Translations under genes and position numbers: made by a program
Notes under the pieces: generated by a model
What the model was told of the DNA's origin: nothing
What the model saw: the letters and a program-made list of their open reading frames with translations, nothing else
Database searches by the model: none
In this document: in pieces, positions 36,286-45,286 of the stretch
Numbering within the stretch: the stretch's first letter is position 1
How the letters are laid out: the number at the start of each line of letters is the position of its first letter
Assembly (NCBI GenBank): GCA_913020495.1
Contig: CAJWBJ010000010.1
Location: forward strand, 1-55,133
Source of the DNA: an uncultured Oleiphilus sp.
GTDB taxonomy: Bacteria; Pseudomonadota; Gammaproteobacteria; Pseudomonadales; Oleiphilaceae
DNA length: 55,133 nt
Direction: 5' to 3'

Positions 36286-37755
36286 ATGAAAACTAAAAAA
36301 GCCCGAATTCTTGAAATTGAACCGCTGACTCGAGTTGAAGGACACGGCAAAGTCACCGTTCATTTAGATGAGAATAATAAGGTCACCGAAGCACGCCTAC
36401 ATATTGTCGAATTCAGGGGCTTTGAGCGGTTTATTCAGGGTCGTTTGTTATGGGAAGTACCGGTCATTGTGCAGCGGCTATGTGGTATCTGCCCAGTCAG
36501 TCATCATCTTGCGGCCGCTAAAGCGATGGATATGATTGTGGGGGTGGATCAACTGACACCCACCGCTGAAAAAATGCGTCGGCTCATGCACTATGGCCAA
36601 GTGATGCAAAGTAACGTACTGCACTTCTTTCACCTTTGTTCACCCGACTTATTATTTGGATTTTCAGCGCCCGCTAAAAAACGTAATATTTTTTCCATCA
36701 TCAAAGAGTTTCCTGATCTGGCGAAAAAAGGCGTTTTAATGCGTAAGTTCGGGCAAGAAGTCATTTTGCACACAGCGGGTAAAAAAATTCATGGCAATAG
36801 TGCGATTCCGGGCGGTATCAATAAGAACTTATCCATTGCGGAAAGAGACTCGCTGCTAAAGGATATTGACCAAATGCTTGAGTGGTCTCAAGAAGCGGTT
36901 GATATTAGTAAAAACTATACCCTTGAACATTTAGGCCTCGTTGAAGCCTTTGGGAATTTTAAATCGAACCATATGTCTCTCGTTCGTGAAGACGGGGCCT
37001 TAGACCTTTACGATGGTGGTTTACGCGCCATTGACGCCAGTGGCAATTTGATTTTTGACCATATGGATTACCGTAACTTTGACCAATTTATTATGGAAGA
37101 GGTAAAGCCCTGGTCCTACATGAAATTCCCTTTTATTAAGAGTCGTGGCAACCTTGACGGCTGGTATCGTGTTGGTCCCTTGGCGCGCATGAACACCATT
37201 AGCTTTATTGATACCCCCTTGGCCAATGCACGACATGCTGAGTTTCGGGAATTCTCGAAACATAAACCGGCCAATATGACGCTTGCTTACCACTGGGCAC
37301 GCATGATTGAAGTGCTGCATTGTGTGGAAAAGATCAAAGAGCTATTACTTGACCCTGACCTTCAGGGCAGCGACTTAAAACTAACCGGCGAACGGCGAGA
37401 AGAAGGCATCGCGGTGATTGAAGCGCCACGCGGTTCTTTGTTCCATCATTATAAAGTGAATGAAAATGATCAGGTCACCTATTGCAATTTGATCGTCTCG
37501 ACCACGCACAATAATACCGCGATGAATCTCGCAGTAACGGATGTTGCCAAGAAATATATATCAGGACAGTCTCGCATTACGGAGGCGATGCTGAATCATA
37601 TTGAAGTGGCTGTCCGGGCTTACGACCCATGTTTATCCTGCGCAACTCACGCGCTTGGACAAATGCCTTTAGTGGTCGAATTATTTGATGCCGATAACAA
37701 TCTTATCGACACGGGTAGCCAGTTCGTCAATAAGTCGCCCATTCAGACAACTTAG
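36286..37755 (+). CDS. hoxH: NAD-linked [NiFe] hydrogenase large subunit HoxH
   Basis: The product (489 residues) contains the NiFe active site. The N-terminal signature EPLTRVEGHGKVTVHL is followed by RLCGICPVSHHLAAAKAMD (Cys pair 1) and, near the end, DPCLSCATHALGQMP (Cys pair 2). The peptide after CATH (about 30 residues) is the extension removed by the HoxW protease once nickel is in place, so maturation is expected. All four Cys ligands are present, so the enzyme should be active. It is cytoplasmic and works reversibly with HoxY and the HoxFU diaphorase: H2 plus NAD+ to NADH plus H+. Confidence 0.96.
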   Translation: MKTKKARILEIEPLTRVEGHGKVTVHLDENNKVTEARLHIVEFRGFERFIQGRLLWEVPVIVQRLCGICPVSHHLAAAKAMDMIVGVDQLTPTAEKMRRLMHYGQVMQSNVLHFFHLCSPDLLFGFSAPAKKRNIFSIIKEFPDLAKKGVLMRKFGQEVILHTAGKKIHGNSAIPGGINKNLSIAERDSLLKDIDQMLEWSQEAVDISKNYTLEHLGLVEAFGNFKSNHMSLVREDGALDLYDGGLRAIDASGNLIFDHMDYRNFDQFIMEEVKPWSYMKFPFIKSRGNLDGWYRVGPLARMNTISFIDTPLANARHAEFREFSKHKPANMTLAYHWARMIEVLHCVEKIKELLLDPDLQGSDLKLTGERREEGIAVIEAPRGSLFHHYKVNENDQVTYCNLIVSTTHNNTAMNLAVTDVAKKYISGQSRITEAMLNHIEVAVRAYDPCLSCATHALGQMPLVVELFDADNNLIDTGSQFVNKSPIQTT

Positions 37756-37764
37756 GGAGATTAG

Positions 37765-38238
37765 ATGCCTAAGCAAGCACCACGAATACTAATGATTGGT
37801 TACGGAAACCCCGGCCGACAGGATGATGGTTTAGGCCCAGCATTTATTGCCCAGTTTGAAGCGCATGCCTCTGACCAGCTCCACTTGCAAACGAATTACC
37901 AACTAACGGTCGAAGATGCTTATGATGCTCAAGCCTATGATCAGGTCATTTTTGTGGATGCGAGTATCGATGCACGATTAAATACAGAAACCCCCTTCTC
38001 ATTTGAAGCAATCGAAGCTACGAATGATAGTGGCTTGGGTAGCCATAGCCTTAGCCCTAATGGGGTGATCAGGTTATGTGAAACACTGTACGATAAGTCG
38101 CCCAAGGCATTTGTGTTAGGTATTTTAGGTTATGAGTTTGATCAGTTCGAAGAACGTTTGTCAGGCCAAGCCAGCCAAAATCTACAAAAAGCATCCATAT
38201 TTTTGCAGAACTGGTTACAGAGCCAAGCACATGCATGA
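37765..38238 (+). CDS. hoxW: Hydrogenase maturation protease HoxW
   Basis: The product (157 residues) cleaves the C-terminal extension of HoxH. It has the family start MIGYGNPGRQDDGLGPAF, with the acidic Ni-sensing residue, a second acidic position in FVDASID and the His of GSHSLSP. It sits 9 bp after hoxH, matching its specific substrate, and its end overlaps hypA by 8 bp. Confidence 0.92.
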   Translation: MPKQAPRILMIGYGNPGRQDDGLGPAFIAQFEAHASDQLHLQTNYQLTVEDAYDAQAYDQVIFVDASIDARLNTETPFSFEAIEATNDSGLGSHSLSPNGVIRLCETLYDKSPKAFVLGILGYEFDQFEERLSGQASQNLQKASIFLQNWLQSQAHA

Positions 38239-38572
38239 ACTTTCATTAGCCGAAGATATGCTTGAGATGATCGTACAACGTTCACAAGACGATGGCTTTG
38301 AACGTGTAACCAAGGTATGGCTCGAGGTCGGCATGCTGTCACATGTTGAAGCCGATGCAATGATATTTTGTTTCGATGCGGTCATGTCAGGTACTTTGGT
38401 TGAAGGTGCTACATTAGAAATATTACCGACCCAAGGTATAGGTGAGTGTCAGCAATGCCAGCAAACAACGCAGATCGAACACTTATACGACCCATGCGAA
38501 CATTGTGGGGAGTTTGGGCTTAAGATTGTACAGGGAGATCACGTTAATATTAAAAGCTTGGCCGTCGTTTGA
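38231..38572 (+). CDS. hypA: Hydrogenase nickel-insertion protein HypA
   Basis: The product (113 residues) delivers nickel together with HypB. It starts MHELSLAEDM, where His2 is the nickel ligand, and has the zinc site CQQCQQ with CEHCGE. A longer open frame begins at 38132 inside hoxW, but the conserved MHE start and the short overlap fix the gene to 38231. Confidence 0.93.
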   Translation: MHELSLAEDMLEMIVQRSQDDGFERVTKVWLEVGMLSHVEADAMIFCFDAVMSGTLVEGATLEILPTQGIGECQQCQQTTQIEHLYDPCEHCGEFGLKIVQGDHVNIKSLAVV

Positions 38573-38614
38573 CTGTTTTGTGGCTAACAATTTTTTAAAA
38601 TCAGGAGTCATTAT

Positions 38615-39334
38615 ATGTGTACCACCTGTGGTTGTACTAATCTGAAACCGGGCCATGATCATAACGATAAAAAGAACCCTGAGCATGCTCGAATGATTGA
38701 AGTTGAGCAGAATATACTCGGTAAAAACAATCGCTTTGCAGCATTGAACCGTTCAACATTCGCTGAACAAAAAGTGGCTACTTTCAATTTAGTTTCTAGC
38801 CCTGGTTCGGGCAAAACATCGGTACTGACAAAAACGATTCAATCTCTCCATGCCAAGCACTCGATCGCCGTAATTGAAGGTGACCAGCAAACGGATAATG
38901 ACGCCGAACGTATTCGTGCAGCCGGAGCCGAAGCCATTCAAATCAATACCGGAAAAGGCTGCCATCTCGATGCTCACGGTGTGGGTCATGCGCTTGAACA
39001 GCTCCCTTTAACTACTACAGATCTGTTGTTCATCGAAAATGTTGGCAACCTAGTTTGTCCGGCTGCGTTTGACTTGGGTGAAGCCGCAAAAATAGTGGTG
39101 CTCTCTGTTACTGAAGGTGAGGATAAACCCTTAAAATACCCTGACATGTTTAAGGCTTCGAAACTGATGCTAATCAATAAAATAGATCTATTGCCTTATG
39201 TCGATTTTGACCCTGCAAAAACCATTGATTACGCTCGCCGAATCAACCCGGATATTGAAGTCATTTTAGTCTCAGCCAAAACCGGTGAAGGCTTTAAGGT
39301 ATGGGAAGAATGGTTAATCAATAATTTAATATGA
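38615..39334 (+). CDS. hypB: Hydrogenase maturation GTPase HypB
   Basis: The product (239 residues) is the GTPase of nickel insertion. The N-terminus has [10 protein letters not shown], the CxxCGC metal-binding motif, followed by a short His-containing stretch (PGHDHN). The GTPase motifs are SSPGSGKTS (P-loop), GDQQTDND and NKIDLLPY, and the nickel-switch stretch is [21 protein letters not shown] precedes the ATG. Its stop overlaps the hypF start by ATGA. Confidence 0.94.
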   Translation: MCTTCGCTNLKPGHDHNDKKNPEHARMIEVEQNILGKNNRFAALNRSTFAEQKVATFNLVSSPGSGKTSVLTKTIQSLHAKHSIAVIEGDQQTDNDAERIRAAGAEAIQINTGKGCHLDAHGVGHALEQLPLTTTDLLFIENVGNLVCPAAFDLGEAAKIVVLSVTEGEDKPLKYPDMFKASKLMLINKIDLLPYVDFDPAKTIDYARRINPDIEVILVSAKTGEGFKVWEEWLINNLI

Positions 39335-41661
39335 TCCATCAAATACTTAAAATAACGGGAAACGTTCAAGGGGTGGGATTTAGGCCATTTGTGTATAACC
39401 TTGCCTCCCAATTAAATTTGAAAGGATTTGTCGCAAATGAACAAAGTGGCGTAAGCATTGAAGTTTATGGTGATCGTTCTGCTCTAAAAGAATTTCATTC
39501 TGCTTTATTAGCAAACCACCCTCCGCATGCTCGTATCACTTCCTTCACCACGACAGAGTCTGAAGTTGAAGCACAGGTTTTAAGCGATGACTTCAAAATT
39601 ATTAACAGCATCAAAAGTAAGACCTCAAATGCTCCAGTCAACATACCTATCGACTCGGCTGTTTGTCAGTCGTGTTTAAAGGAGTTATTTAACCCACAAG
39701 ACCGACGTTTTCGCTACCCCTTTATTAATTGTACTGACTGTGGCCCCCGATATAGTTTAATTGAAGCTTTGCCCTATGATCGCCACAATACCAGCATGGC
39801 GAAATTTCATATGTGTGACGACTGTGAAACTGAATACCACAGCCCTACTCAACGCCGGTTTCATGCCCAAACCAATGCATGCGAAAAATGTGGGCCTAAA
39901 CTGAGTTTGCATCAAGCAGGTGGAGAAATAGTTTCTTGTGACGATGAAATCTCTAAAACGGCACAGCTACTACTGGCAGGGAAAATTGTCGCCGTCAAAG
40001 GTATTGGTGGCTATCATTTAATGTGCGATGCTCGTAATAGCAAAGTCGTTGCTACATTGAGAACACGTAAACACCGTCCAGATAAACCTTTAGCGATCAT
40101 GGCACTAAACACTACATCGCTAAAAAAACTCGCCTCAATTGATGATATTTCAAGCCAGCTATTACGCAGTACTTCCGCCCCGATTGTGCTTTTACCTAAA
40201 CACGTTAATTGTGATGAACAGCTTCAGCATATCGCTCCTGATGTTTGTAAAATTGGCTGTATGCTGCCCTACACGCCGATTCATTATTTGTTATTTAAAG
40301 AACTTGGAAAAAAGACACAAAATAAGGACTGGCTTAATACTGCCAGCGATATCGTTTTAGTCGTCACCAGCGCTAATCTTTCAGGCGAGCCATTAGTCAC
40401 TGATAATAGCAAGTGCTTAGAAAAGTTGGGTATTATTGCTGATTTCTTTTTAATGCATGACCGTGACATACTCGCGCCTTGTGATGATTCACTCATACAA
40501 ACAAGTTCACCCACCAGCATTATTAGACGGGCAAGAGGTTTTGCCCCGCAATCAATTACACTCCCAGAAACGGGGCCATCAGTTCTCGCTTGCGGCGCAT
40601 TTTTAAAAAACACATTTTCTCTGACTAAAAATAACAAAGCTTATCTATCACCCCATATTGGAAACTTAGATAGTGTTGAAAGCTGTCTTCATTTTAAAGC
40701 CTCCATCGAACGGCACCTTCAATTATTAGCCATCAAACCCGAAGCGGTCGTCTGTGACCTCCACCCTGATTTCTACAGCAGTCAGTTTGCCGAAGAATAT
40801 AGTCAAGCACACAATATCCCTTTGATAAAAGTTCAGCATCATCATGCACATATTGCTGCGGTGATTGCGGAGCACGGTTTAGATGAAGGTATTGCTGAAG
40901 CGCCATTTGTAGCTTTGGCATTAGATGGTGTCGGCTTGGGCGATGATGGTACACCTTGGGGCGGCGAACTTTTTTATGGATATGAAAATACCCTGCAACG
41001 AATTGGAAACCTAGCCAAACTACCCCTTCCTGGGGGAGATATTGCAAGCAAGGAAATATGGCGACTGGGTGCGGCGCTGTTATCCCAGTTAGAGGATGAT
41101 ACTCATTACCAAGCATTTGCCCTTAATCACCCTATGCTCAACAACTCAGTCATCGAAAAATTTATCAGCCAATACCCACATACCACAACAAGCAGTGCTG
41201 GCCGTTGGTTTGATGCGATTACGGCAATATTAAGTATTCGGTCTAAGGTTAGTTTTGAAGGTCAGGCTGCCATGCAATTAGAACAATTAGCTGAGTTTTT
41301 TGGGCAACTGCCACCACCAAGTCGATTAGCGACGATAAGTGATGCCAATATTTTAAACTTATTTCCCGTTGTACCTTTCCTGTTAAGTAAACATACTGAA
41401 GAGGCCGCCGCACAATTTCATTCAGAATTGGTTGATGGTCTATTTCGATGGGTAGTAAGCGCAGCTAAAAAACATACTACGCATAATGTCGTCTGTTCAG
41501 GTGGTTGTTTTCAGAATAAAATTTTACGCAATGAATTAAACCAACGTTTGACTCAGGCAGGTTTTAACAGCTACTTTCCTGAACAAGTTCCTGCAAATGA
41601 TGGCGGCATCAGTTTAGGCCAAGCATGGATTGCCACTCAACAATTAAAAAAAGGTTTATAA
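39331..41661 (+). CDS. hypF: Carbamoyltransferase HypF
   Basis: The product (776 residues) makes the cyanide ligands from carbamoyl phosphate. Domains in order: acylphosphatase (1-90, [15 protein letters not shown]), two zinc fingers (CQSCLKEL with CTDCGPRYS, and [10 protein letters not shown] with CEKCGP), a YrdC-like part (about 205-395, [18 protein letters not shown]) and a Kae1-like part (about 410-770) with [16 protein letters not shown] and [18 protein letters not shown]. The length is that of a complete HypF. It is downstream of hypB in the same operon. Confidence 0.95.
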   Translation: MIHQILKITGNVQGVGFRPFVYNLASQLNLKGFVANEQSGVSIEVYGDRSALKEFHSALLANHPPHARITSFTTTESEVEAQVLSDDFKIINSIKSKTSNAPVNIPIDSAVCQSCLKELFNPQDRRFRYPFINCTDCGPRYSLIEALPYDRHNTSMAKFHMCDDCETEYHSPTQRRFHAQTNACEKCGPKLSLHQAGGEIVSCDDEISKTAQLLLAGKIVAVKGIGGYHLMCDARNSKVVATLRTRKHRPDKPLAIMALNTTSLKKLASIDDISSQLLRSTSAPIVLLPKHVNCDEQLQHIAPDVCKIGCMLPYTPIHYLLFKELGKKTQNKDWLNTASDIVLVVTSANLSGEPLVTDNSKCLEKLGIIADFFLMHDRDILAPCDDSLIQTSSPTSIIRRARGFAPQSITLPETGPSVLACGAFLKNTFSLTKNNKAYLSPHIGNLDSVESCLHFKASIERHLQLLAIKPEAVVCDLHPDFYSSQFAEEYSQAHNIPLIKVQHHHAHIAAVIAEHGLDEGIAEAPFVALALDGVGLGDDGTPWGGELFYGYENTLQRIGNLAKLPLPGGDIASKEIWRLGAALLSQLEDDTHYQAFALNHPMLNNSVIEKFISQYPHTTTSSAGRWFDAITAILSIRSKVSFEGQAAMQLEQLAEFFGQLPPPSRLATISDANILNLFPVVPFLLSKHTEEAAAQFHSELVDGLFRWVVSAAKKHTTHNVVCSGGCFQNKILRNELNQRLTQAGFNSYFPEQVPANDGGISLGQAWIATQQLKKGL

Positions 41662-41665
41662 CACG

Positions 41666-41884
41666 ATGTGTTTAGCGGTACCGGTAAAAGTAGAACAACT
41701 GCTCGAACATGATCAGGCGATTGTGGAGTTAAGTGGTGTTAAAACGACGATCTCTTTAGCCTTGGTCGAGGATATTCAAATAGGCGACTATGTCATTTTG
41801 CATGTGGGTTATGCCTTGAACAAACTTGACCCCGAAGAAGCCGAAGCAACACTTAAGCTATTTGCATTAAATGACACTCCATAA
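41666..41884 (+). CDS. hypC: Hydrogenase chaperone HypC
   Basis: The product (72 residues) is the small HypC chaperone that carries the Fe(CN)2CO group with HypD and docks on the HoxH precursor. It starts MCLAVPVKVEQLL with the essential Cys2 and has GDYVILHVGYAL. It lies 4 bp after hypF and 18 bp before hypD. Confidence 0.94.
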   Translation: MCLAVPVKVEQLLEHDQAIVELSGVKTTISLALVEDIQIGDYVILHVGYALNKLDPEEAEATLKLFALNDTP

Positions 41885-41902
41885 CTCACCTAAGGCTCAA
41901 AC

Positions 41903-43051
41903 ATGAAATACATATCTGAATTTCGAGATGGAGAACTCGCCAAGAACCTATCAAAAAAAATTGCTTTGGCAGCCAATACCAACCGTGAATATAGGCTAAT
42001 GGAGTTTTGCGGTGGTCATACGCATACCATTTTTCGTTATGGCATTCCTGATCTCTTACCGGCGAATGTAAGAATGCTTCACGGGCCGGGTTGCCCCGTA
42101 TGCGTATTACCAATGAAACGCATTGATGCGGCGATTGAACTGGCACTTCGACCCAATACGATTTTATGCAGTTATGGCGATATGTTACGTGTACCGGGCA
42201 CTGAAAAGATGAGCCTGCTCAAGGCTAAAAGCCAAGGTGCAGATGTACGCATGATTTACTCTCCGGCTGACTGCCTTAAAATTGCGCAGGATGAGCCTGG
42301 TAAACAAGTCATTTTCTTTGCGGTTGGATTTGAAACGACCACACCCCCAACGGCGGTGATTATTGAACAAGCGCTTCAGTTAAAGCTAAAAAACCTATTT
42401 ATATTTTGCAATCATGTACTCACCCCTCCTGCGATAACGGGAATTCTTGAACCCGCCAAACAAGCTAATAAAAAGGTGCTGGATGGTTTAATCGGCCCGG
42501 GCCATGTGAGTGTGGTGACGGGTTCTGCGCCTTATGACGTTATTGCAGAAAAATATCAGGTGCCCATTACAATTTCGGGATTCGAGCCTTTGGATATACT
42601 TCAATCGATCCTCTTGTTGGTCAAACAGATAAATCAAGGTAGCTACCTTGTTGAGAACCAATATACCCGAGCGGTTAGTGCTGAGGGTAACATGAAAGCG
42701 CAAACCTTGATGTCTGAGTACTTTGAGTTACGGGACAAATTTGAGTGGCGAGGTTTGGGCGAAATGCCTTTGAGTGCCATTCAGATCAAACCTGCTTTTA
42801 AACACTTAGATGCAGAGCGATGTTTCCCTATAACACAAAAAACCAGCACCGATAACAAAGCCTGTGAATGCCCTGCCGTGTTAACCGGCCAAAAGAAACC
42901 CACAGAGTGTAAGTTGTTTAATAATCCTTGTACGCCTGAAAACCCTTTAGGCTCATGTATGGTTTCTTCCGAAGGTGCTTGTGCCGCTTATTACACTTAT
43001 AGACGCTCTGATTTCATTAGCTCAGATATCACTTCACACAAGGAACACTGA
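41903..43051 (+). CDS. hypD: Fe-ligand assembly protein HypD
   Basis: The product (382 residues) assembles the iron ligands with HypC. It has FCGGHTHTIFRYGI, GPGCPVCVLP with the redox Cys pair, and a C-terminal cluster of Cys (CECPAVLTG, KPTECKLFNNPC, GSCMVSSEGACAA) that binds a 4Fe-4S cluster. Its stop TGA shares its last base with the hypE ATG. Confidence 0.95.
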   Translation: MKYISEFRDGELAKNLSKKIALAANTNREYRLMEFCGGHTHTIFRYGIPDLLPANVRMLHGPGCPVCVLPMKRIDAAIELALRPNTILCSYGDMLRVPGTEKMSLLKAKSQGADVRMIYSPADCLKIAQDEPGKQVIFFAVGFETTTPPTAVIIEQALQLKLKNLFIFCNHVLTPPAITGILEPAKQANKKVLDGLIGPGHVSVVTGSAPYDVIAEKYQVPITISGFEPLDILQSILLLVKQINQGSYLVENQYTRAVSAEGNMKAQTLMSEYFELRDKFEWRGLGEMPLSAIQIKPAFKHLDAERCFPITQKTSTDNKACECPAVLTGQKKPTECKLFNNPCTPENPLGSCMVSSEGACAAYYTYRRSDFISSDITSHKEH

Positions 43052-44073
43052 TGGCTCTCGATCTAAAAAATGGATGCATAGAAATGGCTCATGGTAGTGG
43101 TGGACGAGCAATGTCTGAGCTAATCGATCAATTATTTTTACCGGCCTTTGATAACGAGTTTCTTCAACAGAAAAATGATCAGGCATTATTAACCCTTCCC
43201 GGTTATCGGATTGTGATGGCAACGGATAGCCATGTGGTATCGCCGTTATTTTTTCCTGGGGGTGATATCGGTAGTTTATCGGTGCATGGCACCATAAATG
43301 ATGTCGCCATGTCGGGGGCCAAACCCCTTTATCTAAGCGCCAGTTTCATTTTGGAAGAAGGCTTTCCTTTATCTGACTTGCAGCGCATTGTCAGGTCAAT
43401 GGCTAAGGCCGCTAGTGAATGCCAAACTCCGATTGTTACGGGTGATACAAAAGTGGTTGAAAAAGGCCATGGAGATGGAATCTATATCAATACCACGGGC
43501 ATCGGCGTGGTGCCCAATGAATTAACGCTGTGTCCACAAAACATACAAGTCGGTGACAAAGTTCTCATTAGTGGCTCGATCGGCGATCACGGCACCACTA
43601 TTTTATCTGCACGGCAAGATATGGATTTTGCCAGCGAGCTGGCTTCTGACTCTCAGGCTTTGCATGACCTTGTTGAAATAATGGTGGCGACCTGCCCAAC
43701 TATTCGTTGCATGCGAGACCCTACTCGAGGAGGACTCGCGGCCACCTTGAATGAACTTTCACAAAGTGCACATATTGGAATGCTGCTAGATGAAGTTCAT
43801 ATTCCGGTGAAACCTTCTGTAGCAGCCACTTCCGAACTGCTGGGGCTTGACCCTATGTATATTGCCAATGAAGGTAAACTTGTAGCGGTTTGCCCTGCGG
43901 ATCAGGCTGAATTACTTCTTACTCAAATGCGCTTACATCCTAAAGGTTTAGATGCGGCCATTATTGGTGAGGTCATTGAGGATTCAAATAATTTTATACA
44001 GTTAAGAACAGCGTTTGGCGGCAAGCGGGTTGTAGACTGGCGTTATGCTGACCCTTTGCCAAGGATTTGTTGA
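43051..44073 (+). CDS. hypE: Thiocarboxamide dehydratase HypE
   Basis: The product (340 residues) converts the carbamoyl group to thiocyanate on its C-terminal Cys. It has the PurM-like ATP-binding fold with MAHGSGGRAMSELI, GDTKVVEKGHGDGIYINTTG and MRDPTRGGLAATLNEL, and ends in PLPRIC, the conserved acceptor Cys. It is the last gene of the hox-hyp operon; no terminator hairpin is obvious in the 39 bp before the convergent diguanylate cyclase gene. Confidence 0.95.
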   Translation: MALDLKNGCIEMAHGSGGRAMSELIDQLFLPAFDNEFLQQKNDQALLTLPGYRIVMATDSHVVSPLFFPGGDIGSLSVHGTINDVAMSGAKPLYLSASFILEEGFPLSDLQRIVRSMAKAASECQTPIVTGDTKVVEKGHGDGIYINTTGIGVVPNELTLCPQNIQVGDKVLISGSIGDHGTTILSARQDMDFASELASDSQALHDLVEIMVATCPTIRCMRDPTRGGLAATLNELSQSAHIGMLLDEVHIPVKPSVAATSELLGLDPMYIANEGKLVAVCPADQAELLLTQMRLHPKGLDAAIIGEVIEDSNNFIQLRTAFGGKRVVDWRYADPLPRIC

Positions 44074-44112
44074 TACCTTTCGAAGCACATGTCGAAAAAT
44101 TGAAAAGTTATG

Positions 44113-45192
44113 CTATTCACCGGCACCCACAACAGTATTACGTCCATTAGATTTTGCTTTATATAAACAATTATCAGCTCTTTCGATGAGAGAGCTATCG
44201 GTGTCATCTGGTCGAACCAAGCTAAGCCCTCCTGATAGCGTCACTCGCCCTAATTTTCGCCCTTCTTTATTGAGCGTTAACCGGCGCTTGGAAACCGTTT
44301 GAATAATCGTACGAGCAACTGCCAAGCCACCCTGATAATTCGTATTAGGAAAAATTACCGCAAACTCTTCTCCGCCATAGCGGCAAACAAAATCGCCTCC
44401 TTTCACACTTTGTTTTATCATTTGAGCAACAAAGCGGAGCACTCGGTCCCCTATTAAATGGCCATGTTCATCGTTCACTAACTTAAAACGGTCTATATCG
44501 AGCAACAACAGACAATGCTCAGATTTTGTAGAATTTTTCTCTAAAACAGTTCGTAACTCTTTATCAAATGCTCTTCTGTTCGCGACACCAGTCAAAGCAT
44601 CCTCTAAAGCTTCTTCACTGAGTTTTTCCAAACAGTGCTGCATATCAGTAATTTCATTATTTAACTGAGAAATATTCTTTAATGCCTGTTGGTTTGATTC
44701 CCTGGTATGACGCGTTTCTTTTAATAAAGTGTTAATGAGTTGATTTAATGTTTCAACATCCTGATCACTTTGTAGCTTTAATTCACAAGAACCCAGTATT
44801 TGGTCATAACCATTCATGCCTTGAGTAATTTCACCCAGCTGCCCACTCAGCTGTTCTATCAACGATCGAATAGCATTTCGTACTTCTTTTAATTGATGCG
44901 CAGGCCCTTCAACAAAAAAACGTTTATAGAGTTCATAATTAACTTCTTCGGTAAATGGGGCGTCCGCCGCTAAACGCTTATCCAATTCTTTCTTTAAGGC
45001 AGGTTTACGACCTGAAAAGTAATCATACCAAAGACTATAATTTTCAGGGTTTGCGGGAATACTAAGAGAGCTAATTTGTGATACAGCCTGACGCAGCCAA
45101 ATAACACTTTTCTTAAGTGTATCATCAGCTTGTGACTGTTTAGAGTTTTGTTTAAGTGGCTTTTTTTTTGTCATGGACTCACTCATTATCAT
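44113..45192 (-). CDS. Diguanylate cyclase, cytoplasmic
   Basis: The product (359 residues) makes cyclic di-GMP. The N-terminal part (about 1-190) is helical without a membrane segment and its stretch PENYSLWYDYFSGRKPALKKEL is the kind of uncharacterised sensor domain seen in several proteobacterial cyclases. The GGDEF domain (about 195-350) has ALTGVANRRAFD, LLLDIDRFKLVND and RYGGEEF (about 273-277), so it should be active. The inhibitory I-site, normally RxxD five residues before the signature, reads KGGD, so product feedback may be weaker. AAGGA precedes the start. Confidence 0.9.
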   Translation of the reverse strand: MIMSESMTKKKPLKQNSKQSQADDTLKKSVIWLRQAVSQISSLSIPANPENYSLWYDYFSGRKPALKKELDKRLAADAPFTEEVNYELYKRFFVEGPAHQLKEVRNAIRSLIEQLSGQLGEITQGMNGYDQILGSCELKLQSDQDVETLNQLINTLLKETRHTRESNQQALKNISQLNNEITDMQHCLEKLSEEALEDALTGVANRRAFDKELRTVLEKNSTKSEHCLLLLDIDRFKLVNDEHGHLIGDRVLRFVAQMIKQSVKGGDFVCRYGGEEFAVIFPNTNYQGGLAVARTIIQTVSKRRLTLNKEGRKLGRVTLSGGLSLVRPDDTDSSLIERADNCLYKAKSNGRNTVVGAGE

Positions 45193-45244
45193 CCATATCT
45201 GTTCCTTACAAATAACGCACTAAATAATCTTCCTGAATTCTATT

Positions 45245-45286
45245 CTAGGTTAGGTCTTATCCCAAATAAGTCAAGCTCAAACCTAG
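45245..45286 (-). terminator. Hairpin at the end of the Na/Pi-cotransporter-family gene
   Basis: CTAGGTT pairs with AACCTAG and, inside, CTTAT with ATAAG. The stem includes the stop codon of the gene. No long U run follows, so this is tentative. Confidence 0.35.

Noticed and set aside
38132-38230. Longer N-terminus for HypA
   Set aside because: The conserved MHE start at 38231 is required for nickel binding; the extension only reads through the end of hoxW in another frame.
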